Assembly: GCA_049840815.1 (NCBI GenBank)
Contig: JASGJI010000014.1
Span: 62,001 to 126,000, forward strand
DNA length: 64,000 nt
Direction of reading: 5' to 3'
Source: JASGDN01 sp049840815
GTDB taxonomy: Bacteria > Chloroflexota > Chloroflexia > Thermomicrobiales > UBA6265
Under the pieces are notes generated by a model. That model did no database searches, was not told where the DNA came from, and worked only from the letters and a program-made list of their open reading frames with translations. Within the stretch, counting starts at the first letter, position 1. The number at the start of each line of letters is the position of its first letter. The position numbers and the translations under genes are program-made. Shown piece after piece: positions 25,742-35,128 of the stretch.

Positions 25742-28700
25742 ATGGTTCTCGACGAACAGCGGACACTATCAGGAACGACCGATGACGACGCGGGAGGACT
25801 CGGCATCGTCGTGCGCAAGCGCGACGGCCGCGAAGTCTCCTTCGACCATCGGCGGATCGCCCACGCCATCGAGATGGCGTTCCGGGCCGAGATGGGCATC
25901 CCCTATCCCGATCCCATTTCCACGAGTTTCGCCAACCGCATCACGGAAGTGACGGATGCGGTGGTCAACTCCATCCCGGCCATCGCCGACGAGGCCCACG
26001 CCGCCACCGTGGAAGCGATCCAGGATGAGGTCGAGCGCCAGCTGATGGCCACCGGAGCCTACTCCGTTGCCCGCCGCTACATCCTCTATCGCGAAGCCCG
26101 CGCCCGCGCCCGCGATGAGGACCAGATGCGGCTGCGCGATCACAGCGGGCAGGAGATGGTCGTCAACCGCGCCGTGCTGCGCGGCTGGATCGACGATGCC
26201 GCCACCGGACTCGGCCCGGAGATCCAGGTCAAGGATGTCGAGGGCGATGTCCTCGCCTCCGTCCGCAACGGCATGACCCTCACCGAGCTCGACCAGGCCA
26301 TCGTCATGGCCGGTCGCGCCCGCATCGAGCAGCGCCCGATCTACTCCAGCTTCGCGGCCCGCGCCCTGCTCCGCGGCATCTACAGCGATGTCCTCGCCCG
26401 TCGCGTCACTGTCGCCGATGCGCCGCGTTTCTATGCGGAGACCTTCGTCGCTAAGATCGAGGAAGGCATCGATGCCGAGCTCCTGACGCCGGATCTCGCC
26501 TCCTACGACCTGCCGCGCCTCGGCGCCGCGCTGGTCCCGGATCGCGACCAGCAGTTCCGCTACCTTGGCCTGCAAACCCTGTTCGACCGCTATCTCATCC
26601 ACAACAAGGGCCGCCGCATCGAACTGCCGCAGGCGTTCTGGATGCGCGTCTCGATGGGCCTTGCCCTGGCCGAGCCGGAAGCGCAGCGAAACGACCGCGC
26701 AATCGAGTTCTACACCGCACTTTCCACGTTCCGCCTCTGCTCCTCCAGCCCGACCCTCTTCAACGCCGGCACGCTGCATCCGCAGCTCTCGTCGTGCTAC
26801 CTCACGACGGTGTCGGACGACCTGGATCACATCTTCAAGAGCGTCCGCGACAATGCGCTGCTCTCCAAGTGGAGCGGCGGCCTCGGCAACGACTGGACGA
26901 ACGTCCGCGCCCTGGGCAGCCGGATCAAGGGCACCAACGGCGAAAGCCAGGGCGTGATCCCCTTCCTGAAGGTCGTGAATGATGCGGCTGTGGCCGTGAA
27001 CCAGGGCGGCAAGCGCAAGGGCGCCGTCGCCAGCTACCTCGAGGTCTGGCACGGCGACATCGAGGAATTCCTCGACCTGCGCAAGAACACCGGCGACGAG
27101 CGCCGCCGCACCCACGACATGAACACGGCGGTCTGGATTCCGGACCTCTTCATGCAGCGCGTAGAAGAGGACGGCGAATGGGTGCTGTTCAGCCCGAACG
27201 AAGTTCCGGACCTGCACGACCTCTACGGCCAGCAGTTCAAGAAGCGCTACGAGCTGTATGAGAAGCAGCACCGGCAGGGCGCGTTCCCGAAGGCCCGCGT
27301 CGTCCGCGCGCTCGATCTCTGGCGGCGCATCCTCAGCGCGACGTTCGAGACCGGCCACCCGTGGATCACGTTCAAGGACCCGTCGAACGTCCGCAGCCCG
27401 CAGGATCATGTCGGCGTGGTGCACAACTCGAACCTCTGCACCGAGATCCTGCTGAACACCAGCGAGGAAGAGGTCGCGGTCTGCAACCTCGCCTCCATCA
27501 ACCTGCTGACGCACATGAAGGATGGCCAGCTCGACGCCGAGATGATCGGCGAGACCGTGAAGGTCGCCATCCGGATGCTCGATAACGTCATCGACATCAA
27601 CTACTACCCGATCCCGGAGGCGCGGAACGCCAACCAGAAGCACCGTCCGATCGGCCTCGGCATCATGGGCTTCCAGGATGCGCTGTGGAAGATGGGCGTC
27701 TCCTACGCATCGGACGAGGCGATGGAGTTCGCCGATCGCTCGATGGAGCTCATCTCCTGGCATGCCCTCTACTCCTCGTCGCAGCTGGCGGCGGAGCGGG
27801 GCGCATACCCATCCTTCGGCGGCTCCAAGTGGGATCGCGGCCTGCTGCCGATCGACACCATCCGGCTCCTGGCCGAGCAGCGCGGCGAAGAGATCGATGT
27901 CGATATGAGCGTCTCGCTCGACTGGACCCCGGTCCGCGAGTCGATCAAGCAGTACGGCATGCGCAACAGCAACACCATGGCGATCGCGCCGACGGCGACG
28001 ATCTCCAACATCCAGAGCGTGACGCAGTCGATCGAGCCGATCTTCAGCAACCTCTTCGTGAAGAGCAACCTCTCCGGCGAATTCACCATCGCTAACGAGG
28101 CGCTGGTGGAGGATCTCGATCGCCTGGGTATCTGGGATGCCGACATGCTGGAGGAGATCAAGTATTGGGATGGTTCGATCGCGCTGATCGACCGCATCCC
28201 GCTCGAAACCCGCATGTACTACCCGACGGCGTTCGAGGTGGAGCCGGCCTGGTTGATCGAGGCCGCGTCCCGTCGCCAGAAGTGGATCGACATGGGGCAG
28301 TCGCTCAACCTCTACATCTCGGAGCCGAGCGGCAAGAAGCTGCACGACATGTACGTCCTGGCCTGGAAGAAGGGCCTGAAGACGACCTACTACCTCCGCT
28401 CGCGCGGGGCGACGCAGGCCGAGAAGTCAACGCTGGACGTCAACCGCTTCGGCATCCAGCCGCGCTGGATGAAGTCGCGCAGCGCCAGCAGCCACGTCCA
28501 GATCACACGGTCCACCCCGGCTGGCTCTCCGGTGGCATCGACCACGACCACGCCGCAGGCGTCGGCACCGCGTCCCATCACGACGCCCGCCCCGAAGCCG
28601 GCGATGGCCGCGCCGGCTCCCGCCCCGATGACGTCCGCGAGCACGCCGACGCCCATCGCGCAGGCCGCGGCCAAGGCACCGGTCTCCCCGGTGACGCCGC

Positions 28701-28804
28701 AGCCGTTGACGAGCACGGCCAACCTGCCGGTCTTCAAGCCGGCGGCGTCCGCCTCCAACGGGCTTTCGGTCGAGGAGGAGTTCGGCTGCGAAGCCTGCCA
28801 GTAA
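25742..28804 (+). CDS. nrdA: Ribonucleoside-diphosphate reductase, alpha (R1) subunit
   Basis: 1020 residues from ATG 25742; an ATG at 25715 lacks an SD. An ATP-cone starts near residue 21 (VVRKRDGREVSFDHRRIAHAIEMAF). The barrel has SSCYLTTVSDDL (first redox Cys), NSNLCTEI (thiyl radical Cys), AVCNLASINLL (second redox Cys) and TATISNIQSVTQSIEPIFSNLFVKSN. A Pro/Ala/Thr-rich linker of about 100 residues joins the core to a C-terminal GCEACQ tail, whose Cys pair re-reduces the active site. It reduces ribonucleotides to deoxyribonucleotides with the NrdB protein encoded 139 bases downstream. Its length resembles long Chlamydia-type R1. Confidence 0.95.
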   Translation: MVLDEQRTLSGTTDDDAGGLGIVVRKRDGREVSFDHRRIAHAIEMAFRAEMGIPYPDPISTSFANRITEVTDAVVNSIPAIADEAHAATVEAIQDEVERQLMATGAYSVARRYILYREARARARDEDQMRLRDHSGQEMVVNRAVLRGWIDDAATGLGPEIQVKDVEGDVLASVRNGMTLTELDQAIVMAGRARIEQRPIYSSFAARALLRGIYSDVLARRVTVADAPRFYAETFVAKIEEGIDAELLTPDLASYDLPRLGAALVPDRDQQFRYLGLQTLFDRYLIHNKGRRIELPQAFWMRVSMGLALAEPEAQRNDRAIEFYTALSTFRLCSSSPTLFNAGTLHPQLSSCYLTTVSDDLDHIFKSVRDNALLSKWSGGLGNDWTNVRALGSRIKGTNGESQGVIPFLKVVNDAAVAVNQGGKRKGAVASYLEVWHGDIEEFLDLRKNTGDERRRTHDMNTAVWIPDLFMQRVEEDGEWVLFSPNEVPDLHDLYGQQFKKRYELYEKQHRQGAFPKARVVRALDLWRRILSATFETGHPWITFKDPSNVRSPQDHVGVVHNSNLCTEILLNTSEEEVAVCNLASINLLTHMKDGQLDAEMIGETVKVAIRMLDNVIDINYYPIPEARNANQKHRPIGLGIMGFQDALWKMGVSYASDEAMEFADRSMELISWHALYSSSQLAAERGAYPSFGGSKWDRGLLPIDTIRLLAEQRGEEIDVDMSVSLDWTPVRESIKQYGMRNSNTMAIAPTATISNIQSVTQSIEPIFSNLFVKSNLSGEFTIANEALVEDLDRLGIWDADMLEEIKYWDGSIALIDRIPLETRMYYPTAFEVEPAWLIEAASRRQKWIDMGQSLNLYISEPSGKKLHDMYVLAWKKGLKTTYYLRSRGATQAEKSTLDVNRFGIQPRWMKSRSASSHVQITRSTPAGSPVASTTTTPQASAPRPITTPAPKPAMAAPAPAPMTSASTPTPIAQAAAKAPVSPVTPQPLTSTANLPVFKPAASASNGLSVEEEFGCEACQ

Positions 28805-28830
28805 GGAACGGCATCACGCAGCGCCGGTGC

Positions 28831-28860
28831 GGGGAGGATGATCCAGCGATCATCCTCCCC
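28831..28860 (+). terminator. Hairpin between nrdA and nrdB
   Basis: A 13-bp perfect stem (28831-28843 with 28848-28860, loop CAGC) lies 27 bases after nrdA. No T-run follows, so it may attenuate rather than stop transcription into nrdB, or protect the nrdA 3' end. Confidence 0.5.
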
Positions 28861-28943
28861 GGCCGGACCTCTGCACGTATCGGGCGACGCGACCGGCGCC
28901 ACCCGCTCCGACATCGCGGTTCGCTCGCAAGGAGTCTCTCGTC

Positions 28944-30017
28944 ATGGTCGATACCCCCTCTCGCTCATCCGTCACCCTCGGCGTCGAAGTCGCCCCGCGT
29001 GAGGCTGTCCGCAACGCGGACGCCAAGCGCCTGATCAACAACCACACGGTGGATGTGAACCAGCTGATGCCGCTCAAGTACGAGTGGGCCTGGGAGCATT
29101 ACCTGAACGGCTGCGCCAACCACTGGATGCCGACGGAAGTGCCGATGGGCTCGGACATCGCCCTCTGGCGCGGCAATACCCTCACGCCGGACGAGCGCCT
29201 GGTGATCATGCGCAACCTCGGCTTCTTCGCGACGGCGGAGAGCCTGGTGGCGAACAACCTGACGCTGGCGATCTTCAAGTACGTCACGAACGCCGAGTGC
29301 CGTCAGTACCTTCTGCGTCAGGCCTTCGAAGAGGCGATCCACACGCATACCTTCCATTACGTGGTGGAGAGCCTGGGCCTCGACGAGAAGGAGGTCTTCG
29401 GCATGTATCACGACATCCCGGCCATCCGCGCGAAGGATGAGTTCGAGATGGAGCTGACGGCCGATATCGTCGATCCGAACTTCGACACCACCACACTGGA
29501 AGGCACCCAGAAGTTCGTGGAGAACCTGATCGGGTTCTACGTGATCATGGAGGGGATCTTCTTCTACGCGGGCTTCGCGATGATCCTCTCCTTCCACCGC
29601 CAGAACAAGATGAAGGGCATCGGCGAGCAGTTCCAGTACATCCTCCGCGATGAGACGATCCATCTGAATTTCGGCGTAGACCTGATCAACGGCATCATCG
29701 CGGAGAACCCGGAGATCTGGACCGAGGAGTTCCGCGAGCGGATGCTGGCGAAGATCCGCGAGGCCGTGGCGCTGGAGGAGCAGTACGCGCGGGACTGCCT
29801 GCCGAATGGCGTGCTGGGCCTGAACGCGGAACTCTTCGAGCAGTATGTCCGCCACATCGCGGACCGCCGCCTGGAGCGGATCGGCCTGCCGCGGCAGTAC
29901 ATGGACAAGAACCCGTTCCCGTGGATGAGCGAGACGATCGACCTGGGCAAGGAGAAGAACTTCTTCGAGAGCCGGGTGACCGACTACCAGAAGGGCTCCA
30001 CCCTCACCTGGGAATAA
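28944..30017 (+). CDS. nrdB: Ribonucleoside-diphosphate reductase, beta (R2) subunit, class Ic-like
   Basis: 357 residues from ATG 28944, SD AAGGAG. Metal ligands can be placed at E99 (TAESL), E130 and H133 (EEAIHTH), E203 (IMEGIFFY), and E237 and H240 (DETIH). The residue four after H133, where class Ia R2 has the radical Tyr, is F137 (THTFHY). The first ligand is Glu, not Asp. Both changes match Chlamydia trachomatis R2, which uses a Mn(IV)/Fe(III) centre instead of a tyrosyl radical. It supplies the radical to NrdA. The C-terminus GSTLTWE would bind R1. A 15-bp terminator follows. Confidence 0.94.
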   Translation: MVDTPSRSSVTLGVEVAPREAVRNADAKRLINNHTVDVNQLMPLKYEWAWEHYLNGCANHWMPTEVPMGSDIALWRGNTLTPDERLVIMRNLGFFATAESLVANNLTLAIFKYVTNAECRQYLLRQAFEEAIHTHTFHYVVESLGLDEKEVFGMYHDIPAIRAKDEFEMELTADIVDPNFDTTTLEGTQKFVENLIGFYVIMEGIFFYAGFAMILSFHRQNKMKGIGEQFQYILRDETIHLNFGVDLINGIIAENPEIWTEEFRERMLAKIREAVALEEQYARDCLPNGVLGLNAELFEQYVRHIADRRLERIGLPRQYMDKNPFPWMSETIDLGKEKNFFESRVTDYQKGSTLTWE

Positions 30018-30035
30018 CCCCCAAGCGGACAGACA

Positions 30036-30071
30036 AAGCGGGCGCCGGAGAGATCCCTCCGGCGCCCGCTT
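30036..30071 (+). terminator. 15-bp hairpin terminator after nrdB
   Basis: Arms 30036-30050 and 30057-30071 have loop AGATCC and end in TT. They lie 18 bases after the stop. Confidence 0.75.
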
Positions 30072-30133
30072 CATGGTATATGGTTCCTATCTCCGAATGC
30101 GTGGCAGTCGATGCCGTTCTCCTGGATCGCGGG

Positions 30134-30772
30134 ATGACTATCCACTATGTGAGCGGCCTCGACTGGTCAGGCGAAGCAGGAGCTCCTCTCCGATCACCGA
30201 CGGCGAACCCTTGGCTTGTGGTTGCGATCTGTCATTGCCAGAAGGACGATCTCGATCTCATCGGTGCGCACCTCGCGAGTCTTCGGGAAAAGTTCCATCT
30301 CCCGGCAAATCACACCTTCAAGCATGCACGCTCACGCCCAGAGACTCGACGCGAGTACCTTCGGGTCGCAGCCAACCTGCCGATGACGTTCACCATCCAT
30401 GCAGTCGATAAGCGCGACTGGTCGCCTCGCTATCTGGATACGACCTCCGGACTTGATCGTATCTCCGATCTTGTTTCGGCAGTGCTCAGCCATTGCCCGG
30501 CGAAACTCATTGAGCGGCAAGTTCTGCTTATCGATGGAGATTCTGGAGAAAGCGGCGTTGTTCGTGCGTTAAAGGGCGCAGCACGAACTACCTGCCGAGA
30601 ACGAGAACTCCAACTCTTCCAGAAGGTATCCATCGTTCCGGACCATCGGTTGGATGCGCAGCTCGTTCAGGCAGCCGATATGATGGCGGGGCAGATACGT
30701 CACCTTGGAGGAGAATACCCTGCCGGCCACGTCCATCAACTCCACCAAGACAAACCAAAACCCCTGGCCTAG
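30134..30772 (+). CDS. DUF3800-domain protein
   Basis: 212 residues from ATG 30134, where the family usually starts (IHYVSGLDWSGEAG, a variant of the DESG motif). An ATG at 30080 is possible but overlaps the nrdB terminator region. Later motifs are HTFKHARSRPE, LIDGDSGE and the C-terminal LDAQLVQAADMMAGQIRH, where Asp residues match the family's RNase H-like acidic site. DUF3800 proteins are frequent in phages and defence islands, and their function is not established. There is no operon partner. AT content is a little higher than in neighbouring genes, which may hint at transfer. Confidence 0.75.
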   Translation: MTIHYVSGLDWSGEAGAPLRSPTANPWLVVAICHCQKDDLDLIGAHLASLREKFHLPANHTFKHARSRPETRREYLRVAANLPMTFTIHAVDKRDWSPRYLDTTSGLDRISDLVSAVLSHCPAKLIERQVLLIDGDSGESGVVRALKGAARTTCRERELQLFQKVSIVPDHRLDAQLVQAADMMAGQIRHLGGEYPAGHVHQLHQDKPKPLA

Positions 30773-31159
30773 ACGGACTGGGTACCGTCCCGTCGTGCAC
30801 CGGGATGCTCGACGACTTCAGCCAGGGGAAAAACGCATAACGCGTTTTGACCGGGATTGCTCCCTTATGCCCCCTAGTATGCCACGACGTGTCAACAGCC
30901 CCTCGACACGGATGCCGCACACCGAACGACCGTCACTCGCACCGCCCGCATGTGCTGTTCGCCCAAACCAACCCGCGTCCCCCAAGAATCCTCCCGCCGC
31001 AATCCCGTCCCCAACCACCACGAATAGACAATACGCACAGAATCACATGGCACGTTCGTGCATCTCGCCATTTGTTGTGCCAAACGTCCAATCCGTATCA
31101 TTCCACGAATATCGGACGCTGGCATTCCGGACAAGGCTCCGGCACAGGCGGGAGAGCCT
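30773..31159. other. 387-base gap before the ATP-grasp cluster
   Basis: No gene was recognised. CCCCTGGC (30761-30768) and GCCAGGGG (30821-30828) can pair across the end of the DUF3800 gene as a possible terminator. AAAACGC/GCGTTTT (30831-30849) forms another small hairpin. The promoter of the ATP-grasp operon was not resolved. Confidence 0.4.
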
Positions 31160-32677
31160 ATGCCCCACTCTACCTTTCGCGAAGTCTTCGGCGGCGAACT
31201 CTGCACCGGCTATCGCACCGAGGGCTTCTTCGATGAGGTCTTCGCGCCCAATGGAGACGGCACCCTCTCCGTCCGGCCGCACTACGATGCCCTCATCTCT
31301 CACTTCGCCAAACTCGGCCCGCAGGACCTCCACACCGCAAACGACCTCGCCAACCGCTCGTTCCTCCATCAGGGCGTGACCTTCACGGTCTACTCCGACA
31401 CCGCCCAGGGCACCGAACGTATCTTCCCGTTCGATCCCATCCCCCGCCTCGTCCCACCCACGGAATGGTCGATCATCGAGACCGGCCTCAAGCAGCGCGT
31501 GGAAGCGCTCAACCGCTTCATCCACGACATCTATCACGATCAGCAGATCCTCAACGATCGCATCGTGCCCCGCAGCCTCGTCGTGCGCGCCCGCAACTTC
31601 CGGCGCGAGGTCGTCGGCATCGATGTCCCCCACGACCGCTACATCCACATCGTCGGCAGCGACCTCATCCGCGATGGCGAGGGACGCTACCTCGTGCTGG
31701 AGGACAACCTCCGCTCCCCCAGCGGCGTCTCCTACGTCCTCGCGAACCGCCTCGCCATGTCGCGCATCTTCCCCAACTGGTTCGATGCCCTCGGCGTCCG
31801 CTCCGTCGATCACTATTGCGGCCTCCTGCTGGAGAACCTGCGCAGCCTCTCGCCCCGCAGCGGCAGTGGCAGCGGCGGCGATGGTCCCACCGTTGTCCTG
31901 CTCACCCCCGGCGTCTACAACTCCGCCTACTTCGAGCACGCCTATCTCGCCCAGCAGATGGGTATCGAGCTCGTGGAAGGACGCGATCTCTTCGTCGTCA
32001 ACAACCGCGTCTTCCTGCGCACCACCCGCGGCCACCAGCAGGTCGACGTCATCTACCGCCGCGTCGACGACGAGTTCCTCGATCCCCTCGCCTTCCGCCC
32101 CGACAGCGTGCTCGGTGTGGCCGGCCTGCTTGGAGCCGTGCGTGCGGGAAACGTCGCCCTCGCCAACGCCGTCGGCACCGGCGTCGCCGACGACAAGGTG
32201 ATCTACCATTATGTTCCCGCCATCATCCGCTACTACCTGAACGAGGAACCGATCCTCGGCAACGTCCCCACCTATCTCCTTGGCGATCCGGAGCAGATGG
32301 AATACGTGCAAGCGAATATGGGCGATCTGGTCGTGAAGGCCGCCAATGAAAGTGGCGGCTACGGCATGCTGATCGGCCCCGCCTCCACCGACGCGGAGAT
32401 CGAACGCTTCCGCCACCTCGTGCGCGAACGCCCGCGCGACTACATCGCCCAGCCGGTGATCCAGCTCTCCCGCCATCCCTCGTTCATCCCCGATGCGGCG
32501 GGCGATGGCGGTCACCTCGAAGGTCGCCACGTCGATCTGCGCCCCTACATCCTGAGCGGGGCGAACGGCATCGAGGTCCTGCCGGGCGGGCTCACCCGCG
32601 TCGCCCTCCGCAAGGGCTCACTGGTCGTGAACTCCAGCCAGGGCGGCGGCTCGAAAGACACCTGGGTCCTGCGATGA
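31160..32677 (+). CDS. Circularly permuted type 2 ATP-grasp protein (DUF404/DUF407)
   Basis: 505 residues from ATG 31160, SD GGAG six bases upstream. Key family stretches are LANRSFLHQGVTFTVYSD, ERIFPFDPIPRLVPPTEW, LVLEDNLRSPSGVSYVLANR and the late VVKAANESGGYGM, plus VDLRPYILSG, which hold the ATP-binding Lys, Glu and Asp in permuted order. Such enzymes form amide bonds, and this family is predicted to make or attach small peptides. It heads a four-gene run with an alpha-E protein (25-base gap) and two transglutaminase-like proteins, a neighbourhood known across bacteria. No characterised substrate is known to me. Confidence 0.92.
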   Translation: MPHSTFREVFGGELCTGYRTEGFFDEVFAPNGDGTLSVRPHYDALISHFAKLGPQDLHTANDLANRSFLHQGVTFTVYSDTAQGTERIFPFDPIPRLVPPTEWSIIETGLKQRVEALNRFIHDIYHDQQILNDRIVPRSLVVRARNFRREVVGIDVPHDRYIHIVGSDLIRDGEGRYLVLEDNLRSPSGVSYVLANRLAMSRIFPNWFDALGVRSVDHYCGLLLENLRSLSPRSGSGSGGDGPTVVLLTPGVYNSAYFEHAYLAQQMGIELVEGRDLFVVNNRVFLRTTRGHQQVDVIYRRVDDEFLDPLAFRPDSVLGVAGLLGAVRAGNVALANAVGTGVADDKVIYHYVPAIIRYYLNEEPILGNVPTYLLGDPEQMEYVQANMGDLVVKAANESGGYGMLIGPASTDAEIERFRHLVRERPRDYIAQPVIQLSRHPSFIPDAAGDGGHLEGRHVDLRPYILSGANGIEVLPGGLTRVALRKGSLVVNSSQGGGSKDTWVLR

Positions 32678-32702
32678 CCGTGATGACGGGAGATCCCGCG
32701 CC

Positions 32703-33815
32703 ATGCTGAGCCGAATTGCCGAAGCACTCTACTGGATCGGCCGCTACGTCGAACGTGCCGAGGACACCGCCCGTATCACCGATGTGAACTACCATCACAC
32801 GCTGGGTATGGGCGCGTCCGATACCGACGGCCTCCGACGCCAACGGCAGTGGGAATCGCTGATCGCCATCGTCGGCGATCACCAGCGATTTTCCGCCACC
32901 TACGGCGTCGCCTCGGAAGACACGGTGCCGCCCTACCTCATCTTCGACACCATGAACCCGAACTCCGTCATCTCCTGCGTCGCCCGCGCCCGCGAACAGG
33001 CCGGAGCCCTGCGTCACCAGATCGCCAGCGAGATGTGGGAGACGCTGAACCGCTTCCATCTCGACCTCCAGCAACGCCGCACCACCGGCGACCAGCCCTT
33101 CAGCAACCTCGCCAACGCCCACGACTTCCTGCGCTCCGTCATCGAGTTCAGCCACCTCTTTCAGGGCGTGACCGACAGCACCATGCCGCGCGAGGAGGGC
33201 TGGTACTTCCTGCAGGCCGGCAAGTTCCTCGAACGCGCCGAGAAGACAGCCCGCGCGCTGGATGTGAAGTTCGACCTGCTCGTCACCGAAACGATGATGA
33301 TCCCGGCCGGACGCACTGGGGCAACCGTCCCCGCCCCCGCCGTTGCCCAACACGTCGCCTTGCAGGACGTCCCCGGCGATCCGCACCAATGGCTTACCGT
33401 GCTCCGCTCGATGTCCGCCTACGAGGCCTATCACAAGCTCTATCGCAGCGCCGTCCGCCCGCGCTCCGTGATCGAGATGCTCACGCTCTCTCCCAGCTTC
33501 CCGCGCTCGATCCGCTTCTCGATTGGTGAAGTGCAGGAAGCCCTGGCCGCCATCGCCGCCAGCCGGACCTCGGAACCCGCCTACATCGGCGACATCTCCC
33601 CGGTCCGCACCACGTCCTACCGCGCCACCGAGGCCGAACGTGCCGTGGGCCGCCTGCATAGCCATCTCGCCTTCGCGACCATCGACGAAATGCTCACCAC
33701 CGGACTGCACCCCGCGCTGCTCGATCTCCAGCGCTCCTGCTTCCAGATCGGCGAACAGATCCAGCGCCAGTATTTCGCTCCGCGCATCCTGCGCGCGGAG
33801 GAACTCTTCGCCTGA
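32703..33815 (+). CDS. Alpha-E domain protein
   Basis: 370 residues from ATG 32703. The family start is intact: MLSRIAEALYWIGRYVERAEDTARI. A second helical hallmark is EEGWYFLQAGKFLERAEKTARALDVKF near residue 170, and a third is PRSVIEMLTLSPSFPRSIRFS near 255. The protein is all helical and has no catalytic motif. Alpha-E proteins almost always sit between a permuted ATP-grasp and transglutaminase-like genes, as here, and are thought to act in the same peptide-linking process. The next gene is separated by a 197-base gap holding an inverted-repeat element. Confidence 0.92.
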   Translation: MLSRIAEALYWIGRYVERAEDTARITDVNYHHTLGMGASDTDGLRRQRQWESLIAIVGDHQRFSATYGVASEDTVPPYLIFDTMNPNSVISCVARAREQAGALRHQIASEMWETLNRFHLDLQQRRTTGDQPFSNLANAHDFLRSVIEFSHLFQGVTDSTMPREEGWYFLQAGKFLERAEKTARALDVKFDLLVTETMMIPAGRTGATVPAPAVAQHVALQDVPGDPHQWLTVLRSMSAYEAYHKLYRSAVRPRSVIEMLTLSPSFPRSIRFSIGEVQEALAAIAASRTSEPAYIGDISPVRTTSYRATEAERAVGRLHSHLAFATIDEMLTTGLHPALLDLQRSCFQIGEQIQRQYFAPRILRAEELFA

Positions 33816-33868
33816 GGGTGACCGGCCGTAGGGCGAAACACCTGCCCCCAACAAATGGAGGCTATCGC

Positions 33869-33937
33869 CGTAGACGCGGCCCCTGTGGCCGCCTGTTGTT
33901 CTTGAGAATCACGGGGGCCACAAGGGCCGCGTCTACG
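33869..33937. repeat. Inverted-repeat element with TAGACGCG ends
   Basis: Arms 33869-33890 and 33916-33937 are 22 bp long with a single mismatch and enclose a 25-base centre. The element lies between the alpha-E and transglutaminase genes. The outer TAGACGCG is shared with the element at 63502. Its size and structure fit a REP or MITE-type repeat. Confidence 0.6.
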
Positions 33938-34012
33938 AGGACGGAGTCAGTCGCTCTGAGCGGCTCACCCATCGTGGACCAGTTCGCCGCGCCAGACCAG
34001 GAGCACGACGCT

Positions 34013-35128
34013 ATGCGCTACCGGATCACCCATCGCACCGAGTATCACTACACCGGGCCGGTCTACGAGAGTTTCAACGAGGTCCGCCTGCGTCCGCTCT
34101 CCGACGAGCAGCAGCTCTGCCTGAACTTCGACCTCTCCATCGAACCGCCAGCGACGATCATCGTCTTTCCTGATTATTATGGAAATACCGTCCACGATTT
34201 CAGCGTGCCCTACCTGCACTCCCAACTGACCATCGTGGCCACCAGCGATGTCGTCACCTTCGCCGCCGAGGACGAGCCTCTCGCCGGCCCCCGCGAGGGC
34301 GAGGAAGACCGCTCCCCCACCGTTGCCAGCCTCGCGGCCAACGCCGATTTCGCCGACGACCTCATCGAGTTCCTCACGCCCAGCACCTACGTTGCGCTGG
34401 AGGACGAGTCGGCGGCCATCTCCCACCGCATCCAGGAGCAGGCCGGAGACCTCTCGGCCTACGCCTTCCTCCGCACCTGCGCCGAATACATCCGAGCCAC
34501 CCTGGAATATCGGATCGGCACCACAGACGTCCATTCCAAGGTCGCGGAGATCCTGGCCGGGGGCAGCGGCGTCTGCCAGGACTTCTCGCATGTCCTCATC
34601 TCGCTTTGCCGTCACGCCGGGTTGCCCGCCCGCTACGTCAGCGGCTACCTCGGCAACGTCGCGGAGAGCGAGGCATCCCACGCCTGGGTGGAGGCCTACA
34701 TCCCGCCCTACGGTTGGGTCGGATTCGATGCCACCAGCGGCGGCCCCTGCACCGGCCGGCATGTCAAAATAGCCGTTGGCCGAGACTACGCCGATGTCAC
34801 CGTCGTGCGCGGCACTTATCGTGGCGGCATGGCGAACCGGCTGGAAGTTGCCGTCCGCAGCGAGACAATCGGCAGCGGGCAGGATTTCTCCACCCGCCAC
34901 ATGGGACGACGCAGCGAGATGGTGCAATACCAGACAATCGGCGCCATGCGACAACTCCAGCGCCTCGGCGCGATGACGCAGACGATGGGCGGTCGCATGC
35001 AACAAGCACTCGGCGATCTGCCGGACATGCCCGCGATGATGCGCCTGCCCAACGCCGACGAGGAGATCCCCCGCCAGCAGCCGCAACAGCAGCAGCAAGC
35101 CGGCACCACCACGCAGGGAAGCGCATGA
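34013..35128 (+). CDS. Transglutaminase-like protein 1 with N-terminal bundle domain
   Basis: 371 residues from ATG 34013, SD AGGAG nine to ten bases upstream. The N-terminal beta domain starts MRYRITHRTEYHYTGPVYESFNEVRLRP, which is typical of the family. The Cys-His-Asp triad is in GVCQDFSHVLI (Cys near residue 188), SHAWVEAYIPPYGW and GFDATSGGP. The C-terminal 70 residues are Met/Gln-rich and low in complexity (QQPQQQQQ). Bacterial proteins of this type are probably proteases or amide hydrolases. It overlaps the next transglutaminase by four bases. Confidence 0.92.
   Translation: MRYRITHRTEYHYTGPVYESFNEVRLRPLSDEQQLCLNFDLSIEPPATIIVFPDYYGNTVHDFSVPYLHSQLTIVATSDVVTFAAEDEPLAGPREGEEDRSPTVASLAANADFADDLIEFLTPSTYVALEDESAAISHRIQEQAGDLSAYAFLRTCAEYIRATLEYRIGTTDVHSKVAEILAGGSGVCQDFSHVLISLCRHAGLPARYVSGYLGNVAESEASHAWVEAYIPPYGWVGFDATSGGPCTGRHVKIAVGRDYADVTVVRGTYRGGMANRLEVAVRSETIGSGQDFSTRHMGRRSEMVQYQTIGAMRQLQRLGAMTQTMGGRMQQALGDLPDMPAMMRLPNADEEIPRQQPQQQQQAGTTTQGSA

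Noticed and set aside
25769..28345. 858-codon minus-strand frame
   Set aside because: It is the complement of nrdA, which is unmistakable.
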